Part shown: piece after piece, positions 52,656 through 61,880 of the stretch
Position numbering within the stretch: position 1 is the first letter of the stretch
Layout: each line of letters opens with the position of its first letter
Assembly: GCA_016716605.1 (NCBI GenBank)
Contig: JADJWA010000002.1
Location: forward strand, 186,001-250,000
DNA: 64,000 nt
DNA from: Flavobacteriales bacterium
GTDB taxonomy: Bacteria > Bacteroidota > Bacteroidia > Flavobacteriales_F > PHOS-HE28
Direction of reading: 5' to 3'
Translations under genes and position numbers: made by a program
The notes under the pieces: model-generated
The model's input: only the letters and a program-made list of their open reading frames with translations
Databases searched by the model: none
What the model was told of the DNA's origin: nothing

Positions 52656-53336
52656 TCAAACGCTCGTCATCACCAGGCTCTCCGGCGTGAACCGCGCTCC
52701 AGCGAACTCGATCTCCCGCTCGCGCAGCAATGTGGTGCCGGTAGGCGTGAAACCATGGGCGCGCAGCACGCGCTCCCAATCGGCCTCTTCGTATTTCGTG
52801 AAGCCGAATGCCGTGAAAGGCATCTTCTCCATGGACGATCGCGTGCGCAGCACGGCGGTGAATGTTCCGCCCGGTTTCAGCACGCGGCGCACTTCACGCA
52901 GGTGGCTGCCCGGATCGTCCCAGAAGTAGACCACGTTGATGCAGAAGACCCGATCGAATGATGCGTCGGCGAACGGCATGCGGTCACTGGGCCCATGAGC
53001 AAGCGACAAGGCGCCGGATGCGATGAGTTCCGCATTCCGCTCCGTGGCTTGCTCCACCATCTCTTTGCTGAAGTCGAGGCCGTGCAAGCGCAAGGCCTTT
53101 GCTTGGCGCGCGAGGTCGCCGAAGAACAGGCCATTGCCGAAACCGATCTCGAGCACGCTCATGCCGTCGCGCAGGTCGAGCGCCTTCCAAGCGGCCTCGT
53201 AGAGCGAGCGGTTCGCCGCGTTCATGCGCTCGCCCACTTTGCGCGCCATGAAGCCGTGCGGCTTGCGCAATTGCGCGGCCATCAGCTGCGGGGTGGGACC
53301 CTTGAACAGCAAGCGCAGGAATCGGAACGGGTTCAT
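52656..53336 (-). CDS. Class I SAM-dependent methyltransferase
   Basis: A 226-residue cytoplasmic protein. Motif I is MSVLEIGFGNGLFFGDLARQ (~62-81), followed by LHGLDFSKEMVEQATERN, the acidic residue of strand 2, and FDRVFCINVVYFWDDPGSHLREVRRVLKPGGTFTAVLRT, the usual strands 4 and 5. It resembles UbiE/arsenite-type Methyltransf_11 proteins; the substrate is not known. Confidence 0.85.
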   Translation of the reverse strand: MNPFRFLRLLFKGPTPQLMAAQLRKPHGFMARKVGERMNAANRSLYEAAWKALDLRDGMSVLEIGFGNGLFFGDLARQAKALRLHGLDFSKEMVEQATERNAELIASGALSLAHGPSDRMPFADASFDRVFCINVVYFWDDPGSHLREVRRVLKPGGTFTAVLRTRSSMEKMPFTAFGFTKYEEADWERVLRAHGFTPTGTTLLREREIEFAGARFTPESLVMTSV

Positions 53337-53395
53337 GCGCTAAAGGTGCGTTCAGTAGCGCAAAGAAGCCCCGGCTGCTGCGGCTCATGGACTTA

Positions 53396-53580
53396 GAGCC
53401 TATTGGGAATCTCTTCAAACTCGTCCTCCGGTCTCTTTTCGCCCATGCTTCGCCGAAAAATGATCCCGGAGACACCCCCGGTTCTGAGACCGGGGCAGGC
53501 TGCTACGCGATGATTTCCCGGCTGCACCTGATCGAACAATCGCATCGGAGTCCTTCGTTCAAGTGATCCGAAACAGGCTC
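53396..53580. mobile_element. MITE-like element (~185 bp)
   Basis: Imperfect terminal inverted repeats: GAGCCTATTGGGAATC at the left and GATCCGAAACAGGCTC at the right (complement GAGCCTGTTTCGGATC), flanked by TTA and CTA. Ends of this kind resemble IS5-group elements. The inside has no gene but contains a CCCCCGG/CCGGGG hairpin. It fills most of the gap between the methyltransferase and the delta-60 repeat protein. Confidence 0.5.
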
Positions 53581-53617
53581 CTAGAAGGACTGGCCTGCTG
53601 CTGAACCGATCGAAGGG

Positions 53618-55309
53618 TCAGCGCACAACAACGCGCGTGCCCGTGGTCATCGCTGGAGTGAGCAAATGGTAAACGCCGGAGGCCATTCCGCGAAGCCCGA
53701 CCTCATTCAGTCCGGCGCGTAACATGCCGCTGGCGACGATCCTGCCGTGGTGGTCAACCAGCCTGTACGGTGTCAATCGTGCCCCATTCATGATGGACAA
53801 AACCTCGCTCGCCGGGTTGTTCAACACATGCATCCCGTCCGATAGCTGCTCCTCCACGCCAGCGGAGAGCATGATGTAAGGATCGGACGTGAAGACGCAA
53901 TTCGGCGAGAGCGTGAGCGTGACCGTGTAGGATCCGTTGACCAGCGGCGTATGGGTCATGCCGTTCGCACCGCCGATCGGTGAGCCGTCCAGGTACCATT
54001 GGATATCGCCACCTCCGGTGGTGACGAGGTCTGAGCCGATCAGGCTGATGACCGGTAAGCCGTCTGCTACGGGGTCTTCTGTCAGCTTGGCGATATAGGC
54101 GGTGTTGATGTCCTGATCGCCATACGCGATGATCCGTCCATCGGGCAGAGGACCGCCGCCGGTGAATACTTGGATGCCGGGCAAACCGGCGCTGACGCCC
54201 AATAGCCCGCCTGCGCCAAAGGATGCCACCAACTGTCCATTCGCATCGCGCTTGGCGAGACCGCCAAGGTTGTTCACGCGACCGAACTGCAAGGTGCTGC
54301 CGTCGGGCAGGAGCGCCACGCCATTGCCAACTCCTCCGGTATTGGTGATCTCACTGTAGCCACCGGTGCCGAAGCCGGGGTCCGGGCTGCCATCGGATAA
54401 GAAGCGCGCAACGACGGCGATATCCGAACTCGTCCGCATGCCGCTCACCAGGATCGCGCCGCTGGGCTCCACAGCCGCACCCAGCCTGCCGATTGCGCTC
54501 ATCGGCACGGTCCCAACCACAAGGCCGTTAACGCCGAAGGCGGGGTCCGGGGTGCCTTCGTCATCGAATTTCGCGAGCATCAGCATGTAGTCCACACCGT
54601 TGAAGCCAGTGACGATGGAGATCACGGAGCCATCGGGCAGCATCACGCCGCAGCCCAAACCGGAAAGCGCGAAATTGGGCAATTGCACAGCTGTGATGCC
54701 GGTCTGGTTGAAAGTGGTGTCCAACGCGCCATTCTCAAGGAATCGCATGGCCCCGAGCTGGCCGGGGAATGAAGCCACCGCACAGGTGATGGTTCCATTT
54801 GGATTCACGAACACCTTATTGAAGTCCGCTGCTCCAGCGCCGAATTGAAGTCGATGGTATCCGGTGTGATTGAAGCTGGTATCCACTGCACCATCGCCAT
54901 GGAACCGGTACACTCCGGGCCATTGCTCGCTGCCGAAGTTGTTCGGTGCGATCATGCCGCAGCCCACGATCTTGCCATCGGGCTGGGCAGCGATGCTGGT
55001 GCAGCGCGTGCGTTGCTCAAAGATGTGGCTCATCGTGCCTGCGCTCCCGAAACCCGGGTCGAGCGCGCCGCAAACCGGATCGATGGCGACCATCGTGATA
55101 TGAATGGAGTTGGTGCCCAGATCGTAGCCATCGCCTGCCAGGATCAAGCGCCCATCGGGCATCAGCGCATGGGCCTTCAGGTTGTCCTCCGCCGCCGCCA
55201 CATCCGCAGTGACAATACCACCTGTGCCGAAGACCGGAACAAGTTCGAGCGTCTGCGATGAACCGATCACGGTTCCGCACAGCAGGGCAAGGGTAGTGAG
55301 CGTTCTCAT
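53618..55309 (-). CDS. Delta-60 repeat beta-propeller protein with T9SS tail
   Basis: The 563-residue chain starts MRTLTTLALLCGTVIGSSQ (signal peptide). It has at least six delta-60 type repeats with the signature (L/V)DxxF(G/N)xxG, such as ALDPGFGSAG, AVDTSFNHTG, ALDTTFNQTG, TPDPAFGVNG and SPDPGFGTGG, each after a PDGKI or PDGRI strand. These form a secreted beta-propeller. The last ~70 residues (SDGMHVLNNPASEVLSIMNGARLTPYRLVDHHGRIV to VYHLLTPAMTTGTRVVVR) are the T9SS sorting domain. A longer upstream frame exists but lacks a leader. Confidence 0.8.
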   Translation of the reverse strand: MRTLTTLALLCGTVIGSSQTLELVPVFGTGGIVTADVAAAEDNLKAHALMPDGRLILAGDGYDLGTNSIHITMVAIDPVCGALDPGFGSAGTMSHIFEQRTRCTSIAAQPDGKIVGCGMIAPNNFGSEQWPGVYRFHGDGAVDTSFNHTGYHRLQFGAGAADFNKVFVNPNGTITCAVASFPGQLGAMRFLENGALDTTFNQTGITAVQLPNFALSGLGCGVMLPDGSVISIVTGFNGVDYMLMLAKFDDEGTPDPAFGVNGLVVGTVPMSAIGRLGAAVEPSGAILVSGMRTSSDIAVVARFLSDGSPDPGFGTGGYSEITNTGGVGNGVALLPDGSTLQFGRVNNLGGLAKRDANGQLVASFGAGGLLGVSAGLPGIQVFTGGGPLPDGRIIAYGDQDINTAYIAKLTEDPVADGLPVISLIGSDLVTTGGGDIQWYLDGSPIGGANGMTHTPLVNGSYTVTLTLSPNCVFTSDPYIMLSAGVEEQLSDGMHVLNNPASEVLSIMNGARLTPYRLVDHHGRIVASGMLRAGLNEVGLRGMASGVYHLLTPAMTTGTRVVVR

Positions 55310-55685
55310 CGGAGCTGGTTTGACATCAAAGGTGACCATATTCCGAATAGAGCCGCCATAACTTTCGTTGACGATCGCCAGTGGTATCCAGGGCGTGGTC
55401 CCGGGTGCAACGTTCGTGATCGCTCCGCGGGGCGCACTTCCGCGGTTCTTCAGATGCACTGTGCATTTCGCCTCGTCTCACGGGGCTTCGCAGAAACCTG
55501 CGCCCCCTGCCCTGCTGCGGTCTGGGTCCCCGAGCTGCGCAGCGACCGCCATGCGCTCCGCCAGCATCGATCCATGGAAAAGTTGTCGACCGGCTAGCCG
55601 AAGCTCTGATCTCATACGGCAAGCCGCAGGGGTGATCAAGCTCGCTAACCCGGTACGGCGACCATCACCAGGCACTCCGGCGCGT
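55310..55685. other. Intergenic region without recognisable gene
   Basis: About 375 bases between two T9SS protein genes on the minus strand. Short open frames on both strands are Arg/Ser/Pro-rich and do not look coding. Several short self-complementary GC-rich stretches lie around 55490-55560. I see no tRNA and no clear terminator. Confidence 0.5.
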
Positions 55686-56669
55686 TCACGCTTTCACGAA
55701 ACGAAGCACCTCCGGTCCATCAGGCCCTTCGACGCGCAGCAGGTAGATGCCTTCCGGTAGCCCGGCCACGTCGATATGCCGGTTGTACGGGACGGACGAC
55801 AGCAATTCGCCCAGCGTGTTGAGGATGTCAACGGAACCGGAATAGGAGGGATCGCCCGTGAGGTGGACCACATCGGCCGCCGGGTTCGGAGCGATCCGGA
55901 ATGCATGCCGATCCTGCTCGGCGATGCCGACGTTCAGGTCCTGTGCGGTGTACAGGTCGACGATCTGCTGCTCGGTCAACGCAGTGGTCCAGATGCCCAC
56001 GTCGTCGATCTTTCCATTCCATTGGCCCACGGAGGCGAATCCATAGTTATTGCCGATCTGAAGCGGATAGACCGCTGTCGAGGTGAAGTCGGGCATCGGT
56101 GAGTAATAGTCCAATGGGACTTCCACACCATTGAGGTACATCTTCAAGCGCTCGATCTCCGTGGTCCCCGGACCGAAAAAGACCATGGCCACATGGTACC
56201 ACACCCCGTTGGTGATGGGCACCTGATCGTACACGCCGCCGGCTGACATGCTCCTGCTCATGTTCACCTCCAGGTCGCTGCCACTGCCGGACGAGTAGCC
56301 GATGTGCCAGCCGTCCGCGTTGTCCAAGTAATGCTCCTTGGAGATGATCCGGGACTACGAAACGTTCCCGAGCGAAAGGAACCATGCCGAGACCGTGAGC
56401 TGCGGGATGTTCACGACCGCTTGGAAATTGTAGCAATCGATGTAGCTGTTCACCCCGTTGAAGGAGTATGCCGCATTCGCCACCCCATCACGGTCGGTGG
56501 TCAGTGTGGTGTTGTATTCGCTGCCATGGTTCCCGTTGCCGCTCAGATCATCGGCATTGCCATTCAACGGGTACCACGCCTCCAGCCCGGTGGTGGGCAC
56601 ATAGCTTGGTAGCTGGCCGGATGCGCCCTGGACGATCAGGAGCAGCAAGAGCGCGGACGGGTATCGCAT
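55686..56669 (-). pseudogene. LamG-domain T9SS protein interrupted by an in-frame TAG
   Basis: From MRYPSALLLLLIVQGASGQ (signal peptide) the chain encodes the first half of a LamG/concanavalin-like jellyroll (GLEAWYPLNGNADDLSGNGNHGSEYNTTLTTDRDGVANAAYSFNGVNSYIDCY), reaches LTVSAWFLSLGNVS and meets TAG at 56355-56357. The same frame then continues without shift: SRIISKEHYLDNADGWHIGYSSGSGSD, the second half of the domain (WYHVAMVFFGPGTTEIERLKMYLNGV), and a T9SS tail ending GIYLLRVEGPDGPEVLRFVKA. CAG to TAG would be a single-base change. Confidence 0.75.
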
Positions 56670-57045
56670 GGGTCGGTAGCGTTTGCGATAAAGGTATCGT
56701 TCGCATGGGACCGGCTCATTCAGGCTTTGCCACGGCCGTTGATCAGCAGGCAGGCATCCGCGGGACCGCTGTCCTGTGCATGTGCTGGACCATGGCGACC
56801 TACCGGCTCTCGCCTGGTTGTCGCCAGCATCGTGGGCGTGAGGTAATTCGCCTGCACCATTTGTGGCGATGCGGTGAACCCGACCAACCGCATGGAGCGC
56901 GGTTACGGGACGCGCAAGCTGAATGGGGGCACGCTGGCATGTGTGCTGGCGGTTGATTAACCGGCCCGCACTTTCACCGCTCGGTGTGCCATCTGGTGGA
57001 AAAGCAAGCGGCAGGGATGGATCCTTGCGATAAGTTGGCTAGGCG
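56670..57045. other. Intergenic region without recognisable gene
   Basis: About 375 bases. A TACCTTTA box at about 56685-56692 (minus strand) is a likely promoter element of the LamG gene. The rest shows no protein-like frame and no RNA that I recognise. Confidence 0.5.
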
Positions 57046-58353
57046 CTACCGCCGGCTGTTCACCCACCTCACCCCTACCAGCCGATCGAGGCGCTGCATG
57101 CGGTCGGTGAAATAGAGCAGCACCGTGTAGTCGTTCTCCGTCTCAAAGTGACTGCCTTCGACGGTGGTGATATCGGCCGCGCCGGTCTCGCGCGCCAGCG
57201 TCACATAGCTGAAGTCGTAGAAGCCCTGCTTGAGCAGGATCGCTGCATGGTAGGCCTTGCGCTCCGCGTCCCATTGCATGCGGAAGGCGGGCTGGCACTG
57301 CCAATCGCTGAGCTGGCCGTACACGTAGGGCTCCTGCATCAGGGGCGCTTCCATGGGCAGCACGAAATGCACGTTGAAGTAATCGGCGCCGAGCGGGTCG
57401 CCATCCACCATGTCGTTGCGCACGAGGTATTTCCCGTTGATGTCCTGCTGGCTGTTGTAGCGGCGGATGGTGCGCGGCGCCTCGGGCAGCAGCCAGGCAT
57501 CGTACACGCGCTGGCCCAAGCCGGGCACGATGCGCTCGATGCGGTTGGTGATGAAGCGCTGGTCCTTCAGGTCGAAGTTGCGGAACTCGTTGCCGCCCAT
57601 GAAGAGCGCTTGATCGGGGAAATCATACACCAGCTCGCTGCCACGCACGAAGCGGGGCTGCGCGCCGGTGCGGGCATCGTCCCACCGGAAGTTCTGCAGG
57701 ATGGTGACATGCAGCTCGCCGAAAGGATCCTGCACCGGCAGGTTGTTGGTGTTGATGGTGAGGTCGACCTGCTGCGCAGCATCGCGCAGATCCACCTGCC
57801 GCGTGGGCGCCACGCGGGCGTTGATGCTGGTGACCGGCTCCATTACCAGCATGCGGCGCGTGAGCACCAGGTCCTCCTCATCGCCGCCGCGGTACACTTT
57901 GATGAGGTAGTTGCCGCTGCGCATGGGCCGCATGTCCATATTGGGCAGCACCAATTCATAGTGGATGAAGTTCTGCAGCGTGTTGTAGCTCTGGCGGCCC
58001 GGCGGCAGGTAGGCGTTGCCGGCGCCTTCCACATAAGTGCCCACCGGAAGGTCCGATGGCTGCCACGCGTGATCGCAATGCACCAGCGTGTATGAGAGGT
58101 CCTCGATGTCCGGCGCAAGGTCGTCGAAGCGCAGCACCACCTGCTCGTTGCTGCCCAGCTCGATGATGGGCGCCGCCAGCTCGAAGCCCGCCTTGAAGCA
58201 TTGCACCGTGCGGATGGTGGGGCTGTACACGCGGTCGGGCGTGAGCGTCTCCGAAGGGCGGTAATAATCTGGATCCGCTGTGCCGCTTGTAGCGGTGGGC
58301 GTCGCACCCGCGCAGCCCAGCAGCACACACACGGCGATCGGCCATTCACGCAT
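57046..58353 (-). CDS. Type IX secretion system plug-type protein (DUF5103)
   Basis: A 435-residue protein with a lipobox-like leader (MREWPIAVCVLLGCAG). The DUF5103 pattern is clear: YSPTIRTVQCFKAGFELAAPIIELGSNEQVVLRFDDLAPDIEDLSYTLVHCDHAWQPSDL, FIHYELVLPNMDMRPMRSGNYLIKVYRGGDEEDLVLTRRMLVMEP and FPDQALFMGGNEFRNFDLKDQRF. Members include the Plug protein that closes the SprA translocon of the T9SS; by analogy this acts at the outer membrane. The many T9SS substrates in the window agree with an active system. TACTTTCG upstream is a possible -7 box. Confidence 0.8.
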   Translation of the reverse strand: MREWPIAVCVLLGCAGATPTATSGTADPDYYRPSETLTPDRVYSPTIRTVQCFKAGFELAAPIIELGSNEQVVLRFDDLAPDIEDLSYTLVHCDHAWQPSDLPVGTYVEGAGNAYLPPGRQSYNTLQNFIHYELVLPNMDMRPMRSGNYLIKVYRGGDEEDLVLTRRMLVMEPVTSINARVAPTRQVDLRDAAQQVDLTINTNNLPVQDPFGELHVTILQNFRWDDARTGAQPRFVRGSELVYDFPDQALFMGGNEFRNFDLKDQRFITNRIERIVPGLGQRVYDAWLLPEAPRTIRRYNSQQDINGKYLVRNDMVDGDPLGADYFNVHFVLPMEAPLMQEPYVYGQLSDWQCQPAFRMQWDAERKAYHAAILLKQGFYDFSYVTLARETGAADITTVEGSHFETENDYTVLLYFTDRMQRLDRLVGVRWVNSRR

Positions 58354-58464
58354 GCGGCGAAAGTAGCCTTGCTCGAAGCCATTGGCTCGCCTCAGCCCGC
58401 TTGGAATCGGGATTGGCCGGCTATACCTTCATCCCTCCAAAACCCCAAAGCCATGAAACTCATG

Positions 58465-58498
58465 CTCGCCTCTCGCCTCTCGCCTCTCGCCTCTCGCC
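58465..58498 (+). repeat. Heptamer tandem repeat (CTCGCCT, 4.9 copies)
   Basis: CTCGCCT is repeated four times plus six bases, directly after an ATG at 58453 (MKLML). In the present register this frame stops after 25 codons. One unit less would join the ATG in frame to the secreted protein that follows. Such a repeat can slip during replication. Confidence 0.6.
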
Positions 58499-58564
58499 AA
58501 CTTAGCCTCACTCATCGCGCAGCGCGCTAGAGCTGCGACTGGGAACACACTGCGCATTGTTGCA

Positions 58565-58915
58565 TTGTTCACTCTAATGTCGACGGCATCTACCGGCTTC
58601 GCTCAGGACATCGAGTTGTACAATTTCACCAATGAGGATTTCCACGTTCAGGTTCACATTTGGCTGTATCCACCCTGCCCGGGCGTCGACCCGCATTCAG
58701 ACTGGTGGGTATGCGTTCCTGCGAATTCCATGGTGCCTATCGTAGCACCACCAGAGAAGTTCTTGAAGTTCACCAAGATCGCATGTGAATGCAGTAGCAC
58801 CGATCCTTCAGGCAGCTCGTATTGCGAGGATACGGCGAATACCGTTTTCGAGTGCAACAGCGTCTGGTACACCGCCGGGAATGGCGATCGTGAGTTCAGG
58901 GTCGAGTACTACTGA
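58565..58915 (+). CDS. Small secreted Cys-rich protein
   Basis: The readable frame includes a hydrophobic leader (IVALFTLMSTASTGFAQ) and a mature part of ~100 residues with eight Cys (IWLYPPCPGVDPHSDWWVCVPANS, KIACECSSTDPSGSSYCEDTANTVFECNSVWYT). I do not recognise the family. Start codons in the frame are weak (TTG at 58565, ATG at 58577). The heptamer repeat upstream may place the true start at 58453 in cells with another repeat number. Confidence 0.5.
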   Translation: MFTLMSTASTGFAQDIELYNFTNEDFHVQVHIWLYPPCPGVDPHSDWWVCVPANSMVPIVAPPEKFLKFTKIACECSSTDPSGSSYCEDTANTVFECNSVWYTAGNGDREFRVEYY

Positions 58916-58917
58916 GC

Positions 58918-60396
58918 ATGAACTCACAGGTTAATCTCCTCGGCCCGGCGCTCATGAGCGCAATGGCGGGCTTGGCTTGCTTGAATGGCCATGGGCAGCA
59001 GCGCAACGCACATTGGCTCTTTTGGCGCAATCACCTTGAGTTCGCTTCGGGCAACGCGGTGGCCAATGCTTCGAATTCGATTGACCGTTATGCGTGCATC
59101 AGCGATACCGCAGGTCAATTAAAGGCCTTTGTCGGGTACACCGCTGCGGCGGGTTACAACGTGTTCAACGCAAACGGCGATATGATCCCAGGCCAATCCA
59201 TGGACCTGTTCATCTCCGGCACGGGGGCTGGCCGAGTGAACGCCTTGTTCATCCCGGTGCCCGGCCTGCCGGATGGGGCATTCCTCGCCTATCTCGATCG
59301 GGTGCTGGGCACTTCTCCGACGATTTACAGAGCAGGCCTCGTGCGCATGGACTTGGGTCCTCCTGGCCAATTGCCTTCATCCATGGAGCCGGAGACCCAA
59401 TGGGTCACCGAAGATGTGGCCCGTTGGATATTCTGTACACCGCATGCGAATGGCGAAGACTATTGGATGGTGACCCAACCGCTCGGAGGGAATGCCTTTC
59501 ACGCATTCCGAATCTCTGGCGGCGGCGCTGAGGCGGTCCCTTCCGTTAGCAATGCGGGGCCAATCAGGCCTTCAACCAGGAATCATGGCTTGGCCGTTCC
59601 CTCTGAAGATGGTTCGGTCATCGCTATCAGCATGCGGCCGAGCAACAGCAATGACTACGCGATCGATACCCTGAATTTGGATCTATACACCTTTGATTCC
59701 GCCCAAGGCGTGCTGAGCTACTGGTTGAATCTGCCAAGCCCGCGTGTTGAAGGCCTCGAGTTCAGTCCATCGGGTCGCTTCCTCTATGTGCTCGAGCACA
59801 CCTTCCTGCAAGGCATCGGTGTGCATGAGACATTGGTGCAGTACGACCTGCAAGCCGGTGATGTAGCTGGCTCCCGCAGCGTGGTGCATGATTACATCCA
59901 AGGCCCCACCTTCGACTTGACCCGGCGTCAGCAGCTTGCCGCAGCCATCGATGGCCGCGTTTACCGCATCAGGAATAACCGCTCCGACACGCTCGGGGTG
60001 ATCATGGCGCCTGACCTGGCAGCCCCCCTCTGCAATTACGTGCACGATAGCTTCATCTGTGCCGACGTGGTCGGCTCACTGCCCAATCCGCTCAAGCGCT
60101 ATCACGATTCGCCCAACATCATCACATCAGCACCTTCCGCCGCGAGCGCTCCCATGCGGATCGCACCGCTGCCATTGGACCTTTCGGGCTGGCTCTCGCA
60201 CGCGGACCTGAACGGCCCTTTGAAGCTCGCATGGCTCGATGCCGCGGGCCGCATGGTGCGCTCCGAGGCCGTGCTAGCCGAAGGTGGCCGCGCACCGTTG
60301 AACTCGGCGGGCCTTGCATCAGGCAGTTACATGCTTCAGGTGAGCGGTGCCGGCCTGCGGGCACCGATGAGCGTGAAGGTGCTGGTGGCGCGCTGA
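58918..60396 (+). CDS. Secreted beta-propeller-like protein with T9SS tail
   Basis: 492 residues, leader MNSQVNLLGPALMSAMAGLACLNGHGQ. The chain resembles Bacteroidota PKD/propeller proteins that report an internal state (HWLFWRNHLEFASGNAV, ACISDTAGQLKAFV, NANGDMIPG, HGLAVPSEDGSVIAI, EGLEFSPSGRFLYVLEH), which is a seven-bladed propeller pattern. The end LAWLDAAGRMVRSEAVL to GSYMLQVSGAGLRAPMSVKVLVAR is a T9SS sorting domain. It begins two bases after the stop of the preceding small secreted protein, so the two are likely one transcript. Confidence 0.65.
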   Translation: MNSQVNLLGPALMSAMAGLACLNGHGQQRNAHWLFWRNHLEFASGNAVANASNSIDRYACISDTAGQLKAFVGYTAAAGYNVFNANGDMIPGQSMDLFISGTGAGRVNALFIPVPGLPDGAFLAYLDRVLGTSPTIYRAGLVRMDLGPPGQLPSSMEPETQWVTEDVARWIFCTPHANGEDYWMVTQPLGGNAFHAFRISGGGAEAVPSVSNAGPIRPSTRNHGLAVPSEDGSVIAISMRPSNSNDYAIDTLNLDLYTFDSAQGVLSYWLNLPSPRVEGLEFSPSGRFLYVLEHTFLQGIGVHETLVQYDLQAGDVAGSRSVVHDYIQGPTFDLTRRQQLAAAIDGRVYRIRNNRSDTLGVIMAPDLAAPLCNYVHDSFICADVVGSLPNPLKRYHDSPNIITSAPSAASAPMRIAPLPLDLSGWLSHADLNGPLKLAWLDAAGRMVRSEAVLAEGGRAPLNSAGLASGSYMLQVSGAGLRAPMSVKVLVAR

Positions 60397-60458
60397 AGGA
60401 ATAAACGAGCATCGCAAGGCTGTTGAAAACCCGCGAGTTCCGGCACCGCACCGCGAAC

Positions 60459-60488
60459 TTGGAGGCGAAAGGTGCGCGACTACATTTG
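60459..60488 (+). promoter_or_regulatory. Promoter of the nqr operon
   Basis: TACATTTG at 60481-60488 matches the Bacteroidota -7 consensus TAnnTTTG exactly, with a TTGG -33-type element at 60459-60462, 18 bases before it. It lies 30 bases upstream of the nqrA ATG. Confidence 0.6.
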
Positions 60489-60518
60489 CCGCGCCCTTCC
60501 GGAAGGGGTACACGCAGC

Positions 60519-61871
60519 ATGTCCAACACGATCCGGATCCGCAAAGGACTCGACATCCGCCTGAAGGGCGAAGCAGAGAAAGTCCTGGTGCAGGCTGATC
60601 CCGCGAAGGTCATCGCGATCAAACCGACCGATTTCCACGGCCTTGTGCCCAAGGTGCTGGTGAAGCCCGGCGACAAGGTGAAGGCGGGCACGCCCCTCTT
60701 CTCCGACAAGTACAACGAGCGCGTGCTCTGCACCAGCCCCGTGAGCGGCGAGGTGGCCGATGTGCTTCGCGGCGAGAAGCGCAAGGTGCTCGAGGTGCGT
60801 ATCCTGGCCGATGCCCAAACGCAGTACGAGGACTTCGGCACCGGCGAGCCCAGCACCATGAACCGCGAGACCATCATCCAGAAGCTGCTCAAGAGCGGTG
60901 CCTGGCCGGTGATCACGCAGCGCCCTTACGACATCGTGGCCAATCCGGCCCAGGAGCCCAAGGCCATCTTCGTGAGCGCCTTCGACAGCGCGCCGCTGGC
61001 CCCGGACCTTGATCTGGTGGTGCGCAACCACGGCGCCGACTTCCAGACCGGCCTCGATGCGCTGGCCAAGCTCACCAAGGGCAAGCTGCATCTGGGCGTG
61101 AGCGACAAGACCGCCGCGCGCGAATTCCTCGATGCCAAAGGCGTGGTGCGCCAGAGCTTCAGCGGTCCGCACCCGGCGGGCAACGTGGGCGTGCAGATCC
61201 ATGCCATCAGCCCCATCAACAAGGGCGATCTAATGTGGACCGTGTCCGTGCAGGATGTGATCCTCATCGGCCGCCTCTTCCGCCAGGGCCGATTCGAAGC
61301 CTCGCGCACCGTTGCCATCACCGGCAGTGAGGCGCGCAATCCGAAGTACGTGCGCACCGTGATCGGCGCGCCCGTGAAGGACCTGATCGGCAGCGTTGAA
61401 GGCAAGGTGCGCGTGGTGAGCGGCAACTGCCTCACGGGAACGACCGTGGGCGCCGATGGCTTCCTCGGCTTCTACCACGGACAGGTGACCCTGCTCCCGG
61501 AAGGCGATACCCCCAAGTTCTTCGCCACCGATGGCTGGGCCACGCCGGGCTTCAACACCTTCAGCGCCAACCGCAGCTTCCCCACCTGGCTCATGCCGGG
61601 CAAGAAATACGCGCCCGATACCAACCAGAATGGTGAGGAGCGCGCCTTCGTGATGAGCGGCCAGTATGAGAAGGTCTTCCCCTTCGACATCTACCCCGTT
61701 CACCTGCTGAAGGCCATCCTGGCCAACGACATCGAACAAATGGAGAAGCTGGGGCTTTATGAAGTGGCGCCGGAGGACTTCGCCCTATGCGAGTTCGTTT
61801 GCACCAGCAAGATCAATTCGCAGAGCATCGTCCGCGCCGGATTGGATGCCCTGAAGAAGGAAACCACCTGA
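60519..61871 (+). CDS. nqrA: Na+-translocating NADH:quinone reductase subunit A
   Basis: The 450-residue protein starts at MSNTIRIRKGLDIRLKGEAE; the longer frame begins upstream of the promoter and is rejected. Typical NqrA parts are KPTDFHGLVPKVLVKPGDKVKAGTPLFSDKYNERVLCTSPVSGEVADV near the N-terminus, GPHPAGNVGVQIHAISPINKGDLMWTV in the middle, and FPFDIYPVHLLKAILANDIEQMEKLGLYEVAPEDFALCEFVCTSKI at the end. It is the peripheral cytoplasmic subunit of the respiratory sodium pump that oxidises NADH and reduces quinone. First gene of the operon. Confidence 0.95.
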   Translation: MSNTIRIRKGLDIRLKGEAEKVLVQADPAKVIAIKPTDFHGLVPKVLVKPGDKVKAGTPLFSDKYNERVLCTSPVSGEVADVLRGEKRKVLEVRILADAQTQYEDFGTGEPSTMNRETIIQKLLKSGAWPVITQRPYDIVANPAQEPKAIFVSAFDSAPLAPDLDLVVRNHGADFQTGLDALAKLTKGKLHLGVSDKTAAREFLDAKGVVRQSFSGPHPAGNVGVQIHAISPINKGDLMWTVSVQDVILIGRLFRQGRFEASRTVAITGSEARNPKYVRTVIGAPVKDLIGSVEGKVRVVSGNCLTGTTVGADGFLGFYHGQVTLLPEGDTPKFFATDGWATPGFNTFSANRSFPTWLMPGKKYAPDTNQNGEERAFVMSGQYEKVFPFDIYPVHLLKAILANDIEQMEKLGLYEVAPEDFALCEFVCTSKINSQSIVRAGLDALKKETT

Positions 61872-61880
61872 GCGATCGGC

